A stretch of 32,867 nt of DNA from Bacteroidales bacterium (GTDB lineage: Bacteria; Bacteroidota; Bacteroidia; Bacteroidales; F082). The stretch's first letter is position 1, and each line of letters starts with the position of its first letter. The position numbers and the translations under genes were made by a program. Of the stretch, positions 1 to 8,325 are shown one piece after another. The notes under the pieces are model-generated. The model worked only from the letters and a program-made list of their open reading frames with translations, did no database searches and had not been told where the DNA came from. The stretch is taken from the NCBI GenBank assembly GCA_028277395.1, contig JANQGJ010000025.1, positions 1 to 32,867 on the forward strand, in the 5' to 3' direction.

Positions 1-91
1 TTTGTGAAAGAGAGTACGAAGATGAAAATTTAATCTCTTAAGCTTGTTTTTTAATTAATTGAAATTTAAATATTTAACTAATTTTATACAG

Positions 92-787
92 ATGAAAAAA
101 CTTTACAAATTAATTATATTAGTCCTTGTCATAACAGCTTTCGGTTGCTTGAAAAGGGATGATGCTAACCCCCGACCCCGATTAAAAGCCGATTTTTACA
201 TTCAGAATGATGACAATCTCTTTTCTTTCCAAGAAGTGAAATTCATAAATCAATCTGAAAATGCAGATTCCTGTTTTTGGTTGTTTGGTGATGATTCTAC
301 TTCTTTTGTTTGGAATCCTATTCATGTTTATACCAAAGAAGGAGATTACCAGGTAACTTTGACTGTCTTTAACGAAGATGATAATCAAGAGACTTCAAAA
401 TCAATAACAATTCATGGCAAAAGTAACATTCTTATTGGTAATAAATGGGCAATTAATGAGATGACGATCTCACCATCCTATAATGGAACTAATAATTTAC
501 TAAGCATTATACCAGAATATGATAGGGATGACTTGATAGAGTTCTTTGAAGACGGTAGTTTCATTGAAGATGAAAATTATCTAAAACAACCAGACACACC
601 ACAGACATATTACGGAACGTGGGAATTGATAAACGATAACAAATTAATCTTAATTGGAGGAAAAGCAAACAATAATCAACAATTTGAAATAGTTGAATTA
701 ACTGATATAAGCTTCTTTACTAAAACAAACCAAATGATCGGGAGTGTGAACTATGTAGTAAATACAAAAAGAAGTCCAATTTACTAA
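92..787 (+). CDS. PKD-domain lipoprotein, first gene of a surface operon
   Basis: The reading frame is open from a TTG at 59, but the ATG at 92 is preferred because it places a lipoprotein signal peptide at the N-terminus (MKKLYKLIILVLVITAFGC): a basic start, a hydrophobic core and a lipobox ending in FGC. The mature 231-residue precursor should be lipidated on that Cys and sit in the outer or inner membrane. A PKD-like fold follows (roughly residues 30-105), with the typical CFWLFGDD and HVYTKEGDYQVTLTV motifs, the second being the PKD signature of a Tyr-Thr-rich strand after a Gly-Asp turn. The C-terminal half (GTWELINDNKLIL) resembles lipocalin-like or META-type small-molecule/fitness domains, but I cannot assign it. 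The next gene starts 19 bp downstream, so the two are probably co-transcribed. Export and PKD calls are well supported; function is unknown. Confidence 0.8.
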   Translation: MKKLYKLIILVLVITAFGCLKRDDANPRPRLKADFYIQNDDNLFSFQEVKFINQSENADSCFWLFGDDSTSFVWNPIHVYTKEGDYQVTLTVFNEDDNQETSKSITIHGKSNILIGNKWAINEMTISPSYNGTNNLLSIIPEYDRDDLIEFFEDGSFIEDENYLKQPDTPQTYYGTWELINDNKLILIGGKANNNQQFEIVELTDISFFTKTNQMIGSVNYVVNTKRSPIY

Positions 788-806
788 CCAATAAAATGTC
801 ATAACT

Positions 807-3800
807 ATGAAAAATTTTACGTTGATAATTTTATGCACAGTACTAACACAATTATTGTTAGCACAAACTCCTACAGTTGAGTGGGTACAAGATGCCTGGG
901 TGCCACAAGCAGCCGTGGCTAAAGATGTAGCAACAGATAACAGCGGAAACGTTTATGTTATTGGAGAATACACAGGCACAAATATTGAATTCTCCCCAAC
1001 TGTGATACTTAATAATGCAGGCGGACAAGATATTTTTATTGCAAAATACAATAGCGAAGGGGTTGTACAATGGGCATTAAATGCAGGGGGTGCCCAAGAC
1101 CAATATGCCTTATCAATTTTATGTGACGGAATAAATATCTTTATATCAGGACATTCCAATTACGCTACTAATATTGGAGGTTATTTCATTGAAAGTCAGT
1201 CACTATTTATTGTCAAAATGGATGGAAATGGAAATATTGCTTTTGAACCAATAAAATTCTACAAGCTTTTAAATTGGTACTCCAACATCTCTTGTGATGA
1301 TATGGGAAATCTTGTTGTTCTAATACAAGCGTATGCTAATATTCAAGGTGTTTACTTATTCTCGTCTGATGGTACGCAACTTTGGCACAAAAACTATGCA
1401 CTACCATTCATTGATGATAGAGTCAGTATGATTGATCCGAACAACATCTGTTTGGCAGGTTCTTTCACTAGCAACTTTACACTTGGTTCTTCCACATTGA
1501 CAAACAATGGTGGTTCTGACATATACATAGCAAAACTTGGTCCAAATGGAAACGTAGAGTGGGCCAAAAACCCTGTAGGATATGCAGATGAAACCCTGAT
1601 TGGATTACGAGCTAATATTGATGGAGGTGTTAGTTTAGTAGGAACCACTATTAGTTCACAGCTTAGTTTTAACAGTCTAGTAAATTTGTCTAATTCCGGT
1701 GGAAAAGATATTTTCGTAGCTACGTACAATGCGGCTGGAATAGCCCAAAGTGCAGAAGGAACAACATGGGGAGATGATAAAACAATATCAAGTGCTTATA
1801 TTAATAATGTAAATAACAATGTTTATCTAAGTGGTTTTTTTAGTTCAGCCGATGTCTCAATTGGAAACACTCCTTTGTCACACTTTGGAGGCAAAGATCT
1901 ATTTTATGCAAAGTTTGATAATAACTTAACAAATATTTGGGCAAAAAGTGCTGGGGGCGTAAATGATGATGAGTGTTTAGGTATTACGACGTATAATGAT
2001 ACCATCACTTATATTGCAGGGTATTATTCAGGTAATGCGTATTTTGATATCCATGATCTAAGTTCATTGGGAACACACAGCATGTTCCTTGGAAAAATAG
2101 GTGGTAATATTATTGAAAATCCATGTTATGTCGTTGGAAATATTTATAACGATGAGAATGACAACTGTATTCAGGAAGTAGGTGAGGAGGGTCTTTATGG
2201 AATGTTTGTTTCAACAGAATCAGGTTCAAACTATACAATGACACAACCCGATGGTAGTTATATACTAGAGTTAGAACATGGTACACATACCATCAAGCAA
2301 ATAATACCAATGAAGTCAGGCTATTTTATTACTCAAAAATGTCCGATTGGCTCACAGGGGCATAGCGTAACTTTTAATTTGCAGGGTCAAATAATCAATA
2401 ATATTGATTTTGCAAACGAAGTAATCGAATGTCCTATGCTATGGGTAGATATAGCATCGAACCAAAGAAGATACTGCTCTGAAAACATTACAGTAATAAA
2501 TTACAAAAATCTTGGAGCAAGTCCAGCAAGCAATGTTAACATAGAAGTTGAATTCCCTGAGTTTGTAGACCCTATTAGCAGTACTGTTCCTTGGAGTTCA
2601 ATAGATGGAAAAGTATATACTTTTGAGATAGGAACTTTGGGTTCTTTTTCTGAGGGGAGTTTTACAATAACCGATAAGGTTAGCTGTGACGGAGAAGACA
2701 TTGTGGATTTAACCCAATGTACTGAAGCAAGGATTTTCCCTAAAAACACCTGCATAAACCCAAGCCAATACTGGAACAAGGCATCTCTGGAAGTGGAAGG
2801 ATACTGCCGGGAAAACGGCAAGGTACAGTTTACCGTTACGAATGTTGGTGAAGGTAGCATGACTGATTCAACAGAAATGCGTATTTATTATGACGACGCA
2901 TTAGGCTATTTTAGTAATATACACCTTACAAGTGGAAAAGAATTTATAACAAGCTCAGTTGCTTCAAATGGAATGACAATAAGGCTTGAAGTTGACCAGG
3001 TACCATTTCACCCTGATAACCGTATGGTTTATGCGTTTGTTGAAGGCTGTGACGATGGTAATTCTACAATAAGTACCGGATTTGTAAACCAGTTTCCTAC
3101 CTTAACTGAAAACTACGAAGAAGCGGTTTCCTGTCTTCCTATAATAAATTCTGCTGATCCAAACGATAAACTGGCCAATCCGATTGGGATAACGGATGAT
3201 CACTACATTGCAAAAGAGAACAACATTGAATATATGATACGTTTTCAAAATACCGGCACAGCACCAGCTTTAAAAGTTGTTATACTTGATACTCTTTCTC
3301 CTCATCTTGATATTTCAACTTTTATTGAGGGGGCAAGTAGTCATACTTACCAGCTTGAAGTAACAGGAAACGAACAACCTGTTTTAATCTGGACATTTAA
3401 TGATATCAATTTACCCGACTCAACTACCAATAATCTGGAGAGCCAGGGATTTGTAAAATTCTTTATTACACCAAAAAATAATACATCATTAGGAACCATA
3501 ATTAAGAATAAGGCTTCCATCTATTTCGACTTTAACGAACCAATCATTACGAATAAAACATTCCATGAAATAGCGGAACCTCCTTTCCTGGTGGATTATT
3601 CTTTAGGACATGATATTGAAATAATATATGGTATAAATGAAAACACCTATTTGAACAATCACTCTGTTGAAATTTATCCGAATCCGGCAACAGATAATTT
3701 AACTGTTCATTTTAAATTTAATGAAACGTGTTCAGGTAAAATGAAGCTGATAGATGTATTCGGAAGCATAGTTAAAGCAAAATCCTTTGAAAAGAAATAT

Positions 3801-3908
3801 GGTGAAGTTGAGTATAATTTTTCTGTTTCAGATTTGCCGTCCGGAATATATTTGTTAACAATACTCACAGATAATGAACTATTTACACTAAAAGTAATAA
3901 CTGAGTAA
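807..3908 (+). CDS. Large secreted repeat protein with type A T9SS sorting domain
   Basis: A 1033-residue protein with a Sec signal peptide (MKNFTLIILCTVLTQLLLAQ). Residues ~25-440 form a beta-propeller of SBBP-like repeats (recurring GGxDIFIAKYN / WAKN patterns such as GGQDIFIAKYNSEG, GGSDIYIAKLGPNG and GGKDLFYAKFD). A SdrB/carboxypeptidase-regulatory-like beta-sandwich follows (~445-540; GNIYNDENDNCIQ, QPDGSYILEL). Next come CARDB/DUF11-like segments and a DUF7619-type conserved repeat (~785-925; SADPNDKLANP, IRFQNTGTAPA, ASIYFDFNEPI). The protein ends in a type A T9SS sorting domain (~955-1033; VEIYPNPATDNL to the end), which in known T9SS cargo directs outer-membrane translocation and surface attachment. 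It follows the lipoprotein gene by 19 bp and precedes the type B cargo gene by 10 bp. Cell-surface adhesin or structural role is inference. Confidence 0.85.
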   Translation: MKNFTLIILCTVLTQLLLAQTPTVEWVQDAWVPQAAVAKDVATDNSGNVYVIGEYTGTNIEFSPTVILNNAGGQDIFIAKYNSEGVVQWALNAGGAQDQYALSILCDGINIFISGHSNYATNIGGYFIESQSLFIVKMDGNGNIAFEPIKFYKLLNWYSNISCDDMGNLVVLIQAYANIQGVYLFSSDGTQLWHKNYALPFIDDRVSMIDPNNICLAGSFTSNFTLGSSTLTNNGGSDIYIAKLGPNGNVEWAKNPVGYADETLIGLRANIDGGVSLVGTTISSQLSFNSLVNLSNSGGKDIFVATYNAAGIAQSAEGTTWGDDKTISSAYINNVNNNVYLSGFFSSADVSIGNTPLSHFGGKDLFYAKFDNNLTNIWAKSAGGVNDDECLGITTYNDTITYIAGYYSGNAYFDIHDLSSLGTHSMFLGKIGGNIIENPCYVVGNIYNDENDNCIQEVGEEGLYGMFVSTESGSNYTMTQPDGSYILELEHGTHTIKQIIPMKSGYFITQKCPIGSQGHSVTFNLQGQIINNIDFANEVIECPMLWVDIASNQRRYCSENITVINYKNLGASPASNVNIEVEFPEFVDPISSTVPWSSIDGKVYTFEIGTLGSFSEGSFTITDKVSCDGEDIVDLTQCTEARIFPKNTCINPSQYWNKASLEVEGYCRENGKVQFTVTNVGEGSMTDSTEMRIYYDDALGYFSNIHLTSGKEFITSSVASNGMTIRLEVDQVPFHPDNRMVYAFVEGCDDGNSTISTGFVNQFPTLTENYEEAVSCLPIINSADPNDKLANPIGITDDHYIAKENNIEYMIRFQNTGTAPALKVVILDTLSPHLDISTFIEGASSHTYQLEVTGNEQPVLIWTFNDINLPDSTTNNLESQGFVKFFITPKNNTSLGTIIKNKASIYFDFNEPIITNKTFHEIAEPPFLVDYSLGHDIEIIYGINENTYLNNHSVEIYPNPATDNLTVHFKFNETCSGKMKLIDVFGSIVKAKSFEKKYGEVEYNFSVSDLPSGIYLLTILTDNELFTLKVITE

Positions 3909-3912
3909 GGAG
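3907..3912 (+). promoter_or_regulatory. Shine-Dalgarno for the type B cargo gene
   Basis: AAGGAG lies 6 nt before the ATG at 3919 and overlaps the TAA stop of the preceding gene. Strong Shine-Dalgarno sequences are uncommon in Bacteroidota, so this supports the chosen start and suggests reinitiation after the upstream gene. Confidence 0.5.
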
Positions 3913-3918
3913 TAACTT

Positions 3919-6021
3919 ATGTGGTTCAAACGAGTTTACATATTAATATTACTATTTATACCGGGATTTGCATCATTCGGGCAAGAAAGCCTTTTGATAA
4001 ATAGCATTGAAAATGTTGTGAAGTTGGACTTTTCGTCCCAGCCTCCTGCTGTTCAATATACAGGTATTGCTTCAACAACAGGTTCAAATGTTGCAGAAGG
4101 AATAGCTCATGTTGAAGATGTAAACGGAACAATTTTGTTTTGGATAAATTCTGCCGGCGTTTTTGATAAGAACGGAAATCTTATGCCAAACTCACCCGGA
4201 ATATTTGCGAATCCTTCTTCTACTGAAATTGTTGTTTGTCAGGTTCCGGAATCAGTGAATAAATATTATATCATATATAATAATCTTCGGTGTTCTGAAT
4301 TATATTATTCAACTATAAACTTAAATCTTAACAATGGCTTTGGCGATGTTGAAGAAAAAAACAAATTAATAAATTCGAATCATTTTGCTGAGGGACTTGA
4401 GATAGTCAGAATACCATGCACAAATAATTACCGCCTTATTGCTTACGAGTGCAATACAGGATTGTATAGTTTTCGGATTGATGAGACAGGAATATCAACA
4501 GGAAGTCTTATTTACAATCATAATATTTCCGGTTATGATGAAGGAAGGGGTGAGATCGAATATTACAAAGGTAAACTCGGGGTCGCATTTATAAATGAAA
4601 ACGAAGCATTATTTGCAGATTACGATCCCGATATAGATAACATTTCGAACGTTGAAATCATTCAATTCGATGCAAGAAATGGCATGTATGGTTTGGAGTT
4701 TTCGCCTGATGCTGAAAAAGTATATTTAACGGATTGGAACAATGTAGATCCTGGAGGAAATATTGTTAGTGCAAATCTATTCCGATATAACTTTGAATCA
4801 CATACTATTGATGAATGGTATATCTACACAAAATTTGAAATATGTAGAACCCTCGGTTATGGAGATCATATCGGGCAAATTGAAATGGGTAAAGATGGTA
4901 AACTATATATTCCTAAGGTATGTAAAAGTGAAATATTTGTTATTAATAATCCAAATGAAAATTTCATCACATTTGATTCAATCCCTTTAATACATAGGCC
5001 TTCACTTGGTATCTCTGACCATATTCAGTCAGAATTTGTAAATACCGAAATTAATGTTTCAAATGACACAACAATATGTGAAGGAGAAAGTGTTCAGTTA
5101 TTTATTGAAGGAGTTTCCAATCCATATTGGAAGCCATTTTTTATATTCGACGATCCATATTCTGTCACACCCATTGCTTCACCTGATTCTACAATTTTAG
5201 TAACTGTTTATTTCGAAGATGTATTTGGTTGCGATGATTCCCTTTCTATCTTATTGACAATAATTCCTGATACAATAAGCGGGATAATATCAGGAGACCC
5301 ATTTATTTGCGAGGGGGAATCAACAGTTTTAACCATTAGTAATAGTTATTCCTCATTCCAGTGGAGAAAAGATGGTGTTGAGATACCCGGGGCTATATCA
5401 AACTCACTTTTAGTAAACGAAGAAGGTGAGTACGATGTGGAAATTAATGATGGATTTTGCACAAGTTTTTCTGAGTTATTCAAGGTCGAATTCTATTCTG
5501 AGTTTGAAGTTTTTATTCATGGAGTAGATTTTTTCTGCACAGGCGAAACAACAACATTATTTGTTAATGATGATTTCCTGTTTTATCAGTGGTTTTATAT
5601 GAATGACACACTCAGGGGAGAAAATCAGGATTTTTTAATTGTGAACGAAGAAGGCTATTATCAGGTAACCGTGAATAATGGGTATTGTGATAAACTTTCA
5701 CCATTTTTTTATGTAAAAGATAGCCTTTGTTTTTATTGCGAGCCTCAAATTGGAATACCTGATGCTTTTTCACCAAATGGTGATGGTAATAATGACTATT
5801 ACCAGGTTTTTGGTGAATGTATATCCTTTTTTGAACTATTCATTTTTAATAGGTGGGGTGAAATAATCTACCATACAAATAATATGGAAGATACCTGGGA
5901 TGGGATATACAAAGGGGCAATGGTTCCAAGTGGGGCATATGCTTATTTAATTCGGTACAGTGGAATCTTCACTGAAGAAAAAATAATAGAAAAGGTTGGT
6001 AGCATAATAGTATTAAGATGA
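3919..6021 (+). CDS. T9SS type B sorting domain protein (gliding-motility-associated C-terminal domain)
   Basis: 700 residues with a signal peptide (MWFKRVYILILLFIPGFASFGQ). Residues ~25-365 form a propeller-like N-terminal domain with recurring aromatic/Asp strands (SPDAEKVYLTDWN, MGKDGKLYIPKV). Three Ig/PKD-like modules follow, each opening with a Cys-containing signature (TICEGESVQLF, FICEGESTVLT, FFCTGETTTLF) and two sharing LxVNEEGxYxVxxNxGxC. The C-terminus (~610-700; IPDAFSPNGDGNNDYY, FNRWGEIIYHT, WDGIYKGAMVPSGAYAYLI) is a canonical CHU_C / type B T9SS sorting domain. Type B substrates such as SprB of Flavobacterium need a SprF-like partner, and the next gene is a PorP/SprF homologue overlapping by 4 bp (ATGA). 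This makes the pair a likely dedicated cargo-partner unit. Confidence 0.9.
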   Translation: MWFKRVYILILLFIPGFASFGQESLLINSIENVVKLDFSSQPPAVQYTGIASTTGSNVAEGIAHVEDVNGTILFWINSAGVFDKNGNLMPNSPGIFANPSSTEIVVCQVPESVNKYYIIYNNLRCSELYYSTINLNLNNGFGDVEEKNKLINSNHFAEGLEIVRIPCTNNYRLIAYECNTGLYSFRIDETGISTGSLIYNHNISGYDEGRGEIEYYKGKLGVAFINENEALFADYDPDIDNISNVEIIQFDARNGMYGLEFSPDAEKVYLTDWNNVDPGGNIVSANLFRYNFESHTIDEWYIYTKFEICRTLGYGDHIGQIEMGKDGKLYIPKVCKSEIFVINNPNENFITFDSIPLIHRPSLGISDHIQSEFVNTEINVSNDTTICEGESVQLFIEGVSNPYWKPFFIFDDPYSVTPIASPDSTILVTVYFEDVFGCDDSLSILLTIIPDTISGIISGDPFICEGESTVLTISNSYSSFQWRKDGVEIPGAISNSLLVNEEGEYDVEINDGFCTSFSELFKVEFYSEFEVFIHGVDFFCTGETTTLFVNDDFLFYQWFYMNDTLRGENQDFLIVNEEGYYQVTVNNGYCDKLSPFFYVKDSLCFYCEPQIGIPDAFSPNGDGNNDYYQVFGECISFFELFIFNRWGEIIYHTNNMEDTWDGIYKGAMVPSGAYAYLIRYSGIFTEEKIIEKVGSIIVLR

Positions 6022-7067
6022 AACAATTTATCTTGGTCATATTGATTATTTTAGGTTTTTTGCAGATAAATGCTCAAGACATTCAACATTCTATGTTTTA
6101 TACTATACCTACTTTCATTAATCCTGCTTTTGCAGGTAGTGAACAGGCAACAAGAGTTTCATTGAATCACAGGAGGCAGTGGAATCATATCGATAAAGGT
6201 TACCAAACTTCCTTTTTTTCTCTTGATCACAATTTCGAAAAACTGAAGTTGGGTGCTGGATTATATTTTGTTAATGACAGGCAAGGTATCCCTCCTTTTG
6301 TCACTAATGAAGGTGGAATACAAATTTCTTACGGTTTTAATATAACCAGTAACCTTCGCTGTAGATTAGGGATCCAAACTACTTTGTTTCAAAGAAGAGT
6401 TGACATAACCAATCTTACTTTTCCATCACAATTTGATAATAGCGGTAATTTGATTGTGCCGAATAATAATGAAAGTATTCCTTTGGATGAAATGCTTACT
6501 TATGATTTTTCCTTTGGCTCTTTAATCTATGATGAGAATTTTTGGCTAAGTTTTTCCTTAAATCATTTCACACAACCGGAAAACTCATTTTATAAAAACA
6601 TAAAACAAACTTCCGTTTTACCTATGAAAATAAATGTTTTTGGGGGCTATAAAATTGATGTGACAAACAATGGAAATGGTGAACAGTATCTGTCATTTAT
6701 TGCTAACTACAAGCATCAATCAAGATTTGACCAATTTGATATTGGCTGTATATACAATATTAATCCTGAAAAGACAGGCCTTTTTATAGGATCTTTCTAT
6801 AGAGGGATTCCGTATATAAAAAACTATAAGCGAAATCTGATAAACCAGGATGCAGTAATCCTTTATACAGGTATTTCTCTAAGCAAAGCTGGTTTATTTT
6901 TTGGATATAGTTTTGACTATTCCATTTCAAAGCTTCAAAACAAAAGTGGCAATTCTCACGAAATATCGTTAATATGGATTTTTAATAATAAGTATGATGA
7001 TCATGAACGTCCATGGGGATTTCCAATTGAAAATAAGAGTAAATCTTGTCCCTCCTCTGATTGGTGA
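6018..7067 (+). CDS. PorP/SprF-family T9SS outer-membrane protein
   Basis: 349 residues with a signal peptide (MKQFILVILIILGFLQINAQ). The family hallmark follows directly: DIQHSMFYTIPTFINPAFAGSE, matching the QxQxSQYxxNPxxxNPAxAG-type opening of PorP/SprF proteins, then HRRQWNHIDKGYQT, SLDHNFEKLKLGAG and GFNITSNLRCRLGIQ. Alternating amphipathic strands to the end fit a ~14-strand outer-membrane barrel. Its ATG overlaps the stop of the type B cargo gene (ATGA), so translation is probably coupled. SprF in Flavobacterium johnsoniae is required for surface delivery of SprB; by analogy this protein should export or anchor the product of 3919-6021. It is not the core porP of the secretion machine by context, since porK/L/M/N are absent here. 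Confidence 0.9.
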   Translation: MKQFILVILIILGFLQINAQDIQHSMFYTIPTFINPAFAGSEQATRVSLNHRRQWNHIDKGYQTSFFSLDHNFEKLKLGAGLYFVNDRQGIPPFVTNEGGIQISYGFNITSNLRCRLGIQTTLFQRRVDITNLTFPSQFDNSGNLIVPNNNESIPLDEMLTYDFSFGSLIYDENFWLSFSLNHFTQPENSFYKNIKQTSVLPMKINVFGGYKIDVTNNGNGEQYLSFIANYKHQSRFDQFDIGCIYNINPEKTGLFIGSFYRGIPYIKNYKRNLINQDAVILYTGISLSKAGLFFGYSFDYSISKLQNKSGNSHEISLIWIFNNKYDDHERPWGFPIENKSKSCPSSDW

Positions 7068-7127
7068 TGAGAATTTACTATAAGGCTAAATTAGCTATTA
7101 TATAATTCATGCCCCAACCACCACAAT

Positions 7128-7166
7128 CCCAACTAGCGTGCGTTTAACGCAGTGTAACGCGTGCAC
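7128..7166 (+). repeat. Accessory-island repeat, copy A
   Basis: A ~40 bp element beginning CCCAACTAGCGTGC and ending GTAACGCGTGCAC. It aligns without gaps to copy D at 9328, differing at 6 of 39 positions. Its central part can fold (GCGTT pairing with AACGC around an 11 nt loop, extendable with wobble pairs). Confidence 0.75.
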
Positions 7167-7208
7167 CCAAACACCACACCTTTAACAAACTGTAACAAAC
7201 ACACCAAC
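7166..7208 (+). repeat. Accessory-island repeat, copy B (degenerate)
   Basis: Directly abuts copy A in the same orientation. It shares the core CCTTTAACAAACTGTAAC exactly with copy C, while the flanks have drifted (CCCAAACACCACA in place of CCCAACTGTCGCG). Probably an older, decayed copy. Confidence 0.6.
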
Positions 7209-7386
7209 ATAAAAGAAAACCATTGAATTCCTAAATTCATTATAACCAATAATCCCATACGCCTTTTCCTGATACTGATTACTTCCTGAATTTCACTTAA
7301 TGAAACACCTCGTTCGTTGATTTCAACTAATAATTCAGCTGGTTATAGCGTATATTTGTTTAGCCAATTAAAATAGAATATTATGT

Positions 7387-7479
7387 GTGCGAAAAATAAT
7401 TGACGTATTTGCTTTGGCTTTAATTGCTGTTATGGTTTTAAGTTATTCAAAAGATGACATCCAGGATAATAAAATGTAG
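7387..7479 (+). pseudogene. Truncated lipoprotein signal-peptide fragment
   Basis: From a GTG at 7387 the frame reads a 30-codon peptide beginning RKIIDVFALALIAVMVLSYS and followed by KDDIQ, then a TAG. This is a typical Bacteroidota lipoprotein leader followed by an acidic mature start, except that the expected lipobox Cys (LSC) is Tyr. The upstream GTG may derive from an original ATG, since ATG TG precedes it out of frame. The frame ends just before repeat copy C, so the rest of the gene is absent. I read it as a relic of a lipoprotein gene cut away when the repeat-bounded segment was rearranged. It could be a chance frame, but the leader character is strong. Confidence 0.45.
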
Positions 7480-7487
7480 TGTTTATA

Positions 7488-7530
7488 CCCAACTGTCGCG
7501 CCTTTAACAAACTGTAACACTAGCACTAAT
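7488..7530 (+). repeat. Accessory-island repeat, copy C
   Basis: Begins CCCAACTGTCGCGCC, shares the 18 nt core CCTTTAACAAACTGTAAC with copy B, and ends TAGCACTAAT like copy D (GTGCACTAAT). It forms the left border of the interval that carries hipBST. Confidence 0.7.
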
Positions 7531-7555
7531 ACAAAAAAACTTCACCACCAACCCC

Positions 7556-7577
7556 TTGTACCTTTATAAAGGCACAA
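7556..7577. promoter_or_regulatory. 22 bp imperfect palindrome upstream of hipBST
   Basis: A perfect 12 bp core, CCTTTATAAAGG, is flanked by TTGT and ACAA, with one mismatched pair (A/C) between core and flanks. It lies ~190 bp upstream of hipB. It could be an operator or a small hairpin; there is no T-run to make it a convincing terminator. Confidence 0.35.
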
Positions 7578-7701
7578 ACCATTCAATTTTATCAATTGTT
7601 TGCAGTTCTGTGTATATTGTATCAATATATAAATACATTTTTCACAATTACATGAAGCTTTCGTGTTTATGATATATTTGTACCAATAGATTAATAAATT
7701 A

Positions 7702-7732
7702 TTGACATTATTAATTAAAATGAGTATTTTTG
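7702..7732 (+). promoter_or_regulatory. Bacteroidota-type promoter of hipBST
   Basis: TTG at 7702-7704, a 20 bp spacer and TATTTTTG at 7725-7732 match the primary sigma consensus of Bacteroidota (TTG, 19-21 bp, TAnnTTTG). Transcription would start near 7738, about 27 nt before the hipB ATG. A second TATATTTG at 7673-7680 lacks a good upstream element. Confidence 0.6.
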
Positions 7733-7737
7733 ATGAA

Positions 7738-7761
7738 ATATTACCAATATAATGATACAAC
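7738..7761. promoter_or_regulatory. Candidate HipB operator
   Basis: The stretch running from ATATTACCAATA to ATGATACAAC, between the promoter and the hipB start, has two half-sites, TTACC and, on the other strand, TTGTATC. The TTGTATCA element recurs upstream at 7617-7624 as part of a TGTAT/ATACA dyad (7618-7637). HipB-type proteins bind such dyads to autorepress; the exact boundaries are a guess. Confidence 0.35.
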
Positions 7762-7764
7762 ATT

Positions 7765-7968
7765 ATGGAAATTGATGAATTAGGAAAACTAATAAAAAAA
7801 AGAAGGGGTGTATTAGGTCTAACCATTAGAGACCTGGCTGACCTTACCGGTTTTTCCAAAACTACTATTTCTCAGATAGAAAGAGGTATTAGAAATCCAA
7901 CTTTTGAGGTACTGCAAAATATTTTTGAATATCTCAACCTGGAAATGAAAGTAGAAGTAAAAAAGTGA
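7765..7968 (+). CDS. hipB: HipB-like XRE antitoxin/repressor
   Basis: A 67-residue protein that is almost entirely one Cro/C1-type helix-turn-helix: IRDLADLTGFSKTTISQIERG, then NPTFEVLQNIFEYLNLEM, with the canonical Ser-x-x-x-x-Ile-Glu-Arg-Gly recognition-helix end. This is the size and layout of HipB antitoxins. The start ATG at 7765 is the only one compatible with a full HTH. The HipS gene starts 12 bp downstream. In characterised HipBST systems HipB represses the operon and augments, but is not the main source of, neutralisation of the kinase. The terminal Lys-Lys lacks the longer C-terminal Trp tail of E. coli K-12 HipB. Confidence 0.85.
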   Translation: MEIDELGKLIKKRRGVLGLTIRDLADLTGFSKTTISQIERGIRNPTFEVLQNIFEYLNLEMKVEVKK

Positions 7969-7980
7969 AAATAACAGAAT

Positions 7981-8325
7981 ATGAAAATAGGTAACAGGCT
8001 GGAAGTCATATATAAGGGGGATAATAAGGCAGGGGAACTTTGGGTTGACGATGAAGGTTATCATTTTAAATACGATGAGGATTTTATTAATAATGATAAC
8101 ACTCGGCCGATCTCGGTTAATATGCCAAAAGATCAGGTAATATATCATTCCAATGAGTTATTTCACTATTTCAAATCAATTCTCAGTGAAGGGGAGAATC
8201 GAAAACAAATATGTAAAGCATTAAGAATAGACCCAAGTGATGACTGGAGTTTGCTGGCATTAACCTGTCAATATGATACAATCGGAGCAATAACTGTAAA
8301 AAATATTAATGATGGCTCAATGTAA
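7981..8325 (+). CDS. hipS: HipS: stand-alone HipA N-terminal subdomain
   Basis: 114 residues matching only the HipA N-terminal domain: LEVIYKGDNKAGELWVDDEGYHFKYDEDF, then the PISVNMP motif (the HipA N-domain signature xPISLSMP), and a terminal DDWSLLALTCQYDTIGAITV matching the xxLLxxxGxDxxGAlxv end of the domain. In E. coli O127:H6 this domain is a separate gene, hipS, and its product is the antitoxin that neutralises the kinase HipT. The complete domain, own start and short overlap with hipT argue that this is the natural three-gene arrangement rather than a broken hipA. The last ~17 bp overlap the start of hipT in another frame, giving translational coupling and a fixed stoichiometry. Confidence 0.85.
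   Translation: MKIGNRLEVIYKGDNKAGELWVDDEGYHFKYDEDFINNDNTRPISVNMPKDQVIYHSNELFHYFKSILSEGENRKQICKALRIDPSDDWSLLALTCQYDTIGAITVKNINDGSM

Larger units (their letters stand above)
7068..7764. other. 697 bp gene-poor stretch with repeats and gene debris
   Basis: This interval separates the T9SS operon from the HipBST locus. It contains three of the four ~40 bp repeat copies, a truncated lipoprotein frame, a 22 bp imperfect palindrome, and the hipB promoter region, all listed separately. A stopless minus-strand frame (7133-7342) has no start codon and ends inside a repeat, so I do not call it a gene. Confidence 0.7.

Noticed and set aside
1..33. C-terminal end of an upstream gene (FVKESTKMKI then TAA)
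   Set aside because: Ten codons entering from the window edge are too few to distinguish from chance.
7133..7342. Minus-strand open frame with protein-like text (AELLVEINERGVSLSEIQ)
   Set aside because: It has no start codon near its beginning, is preceded at once by a stop, and its 3' half runs through repeat copies A and B. Kept only as possible debris.
7542..7859. Minus-strand 105-codon frame over the hipB start
   Set aside because: Overlaps the promoter and HTH-coding part of hipB on the other strand; composition is not protein-like and there is no promoter.
7981..8325. hipS as a truncated, broken hipA
   Set aside because: The N-subdomain is complete, has its own start, overlaps hipT neatly, and HipT carries the SIS motif characteristic of three-gene HipBST systems.
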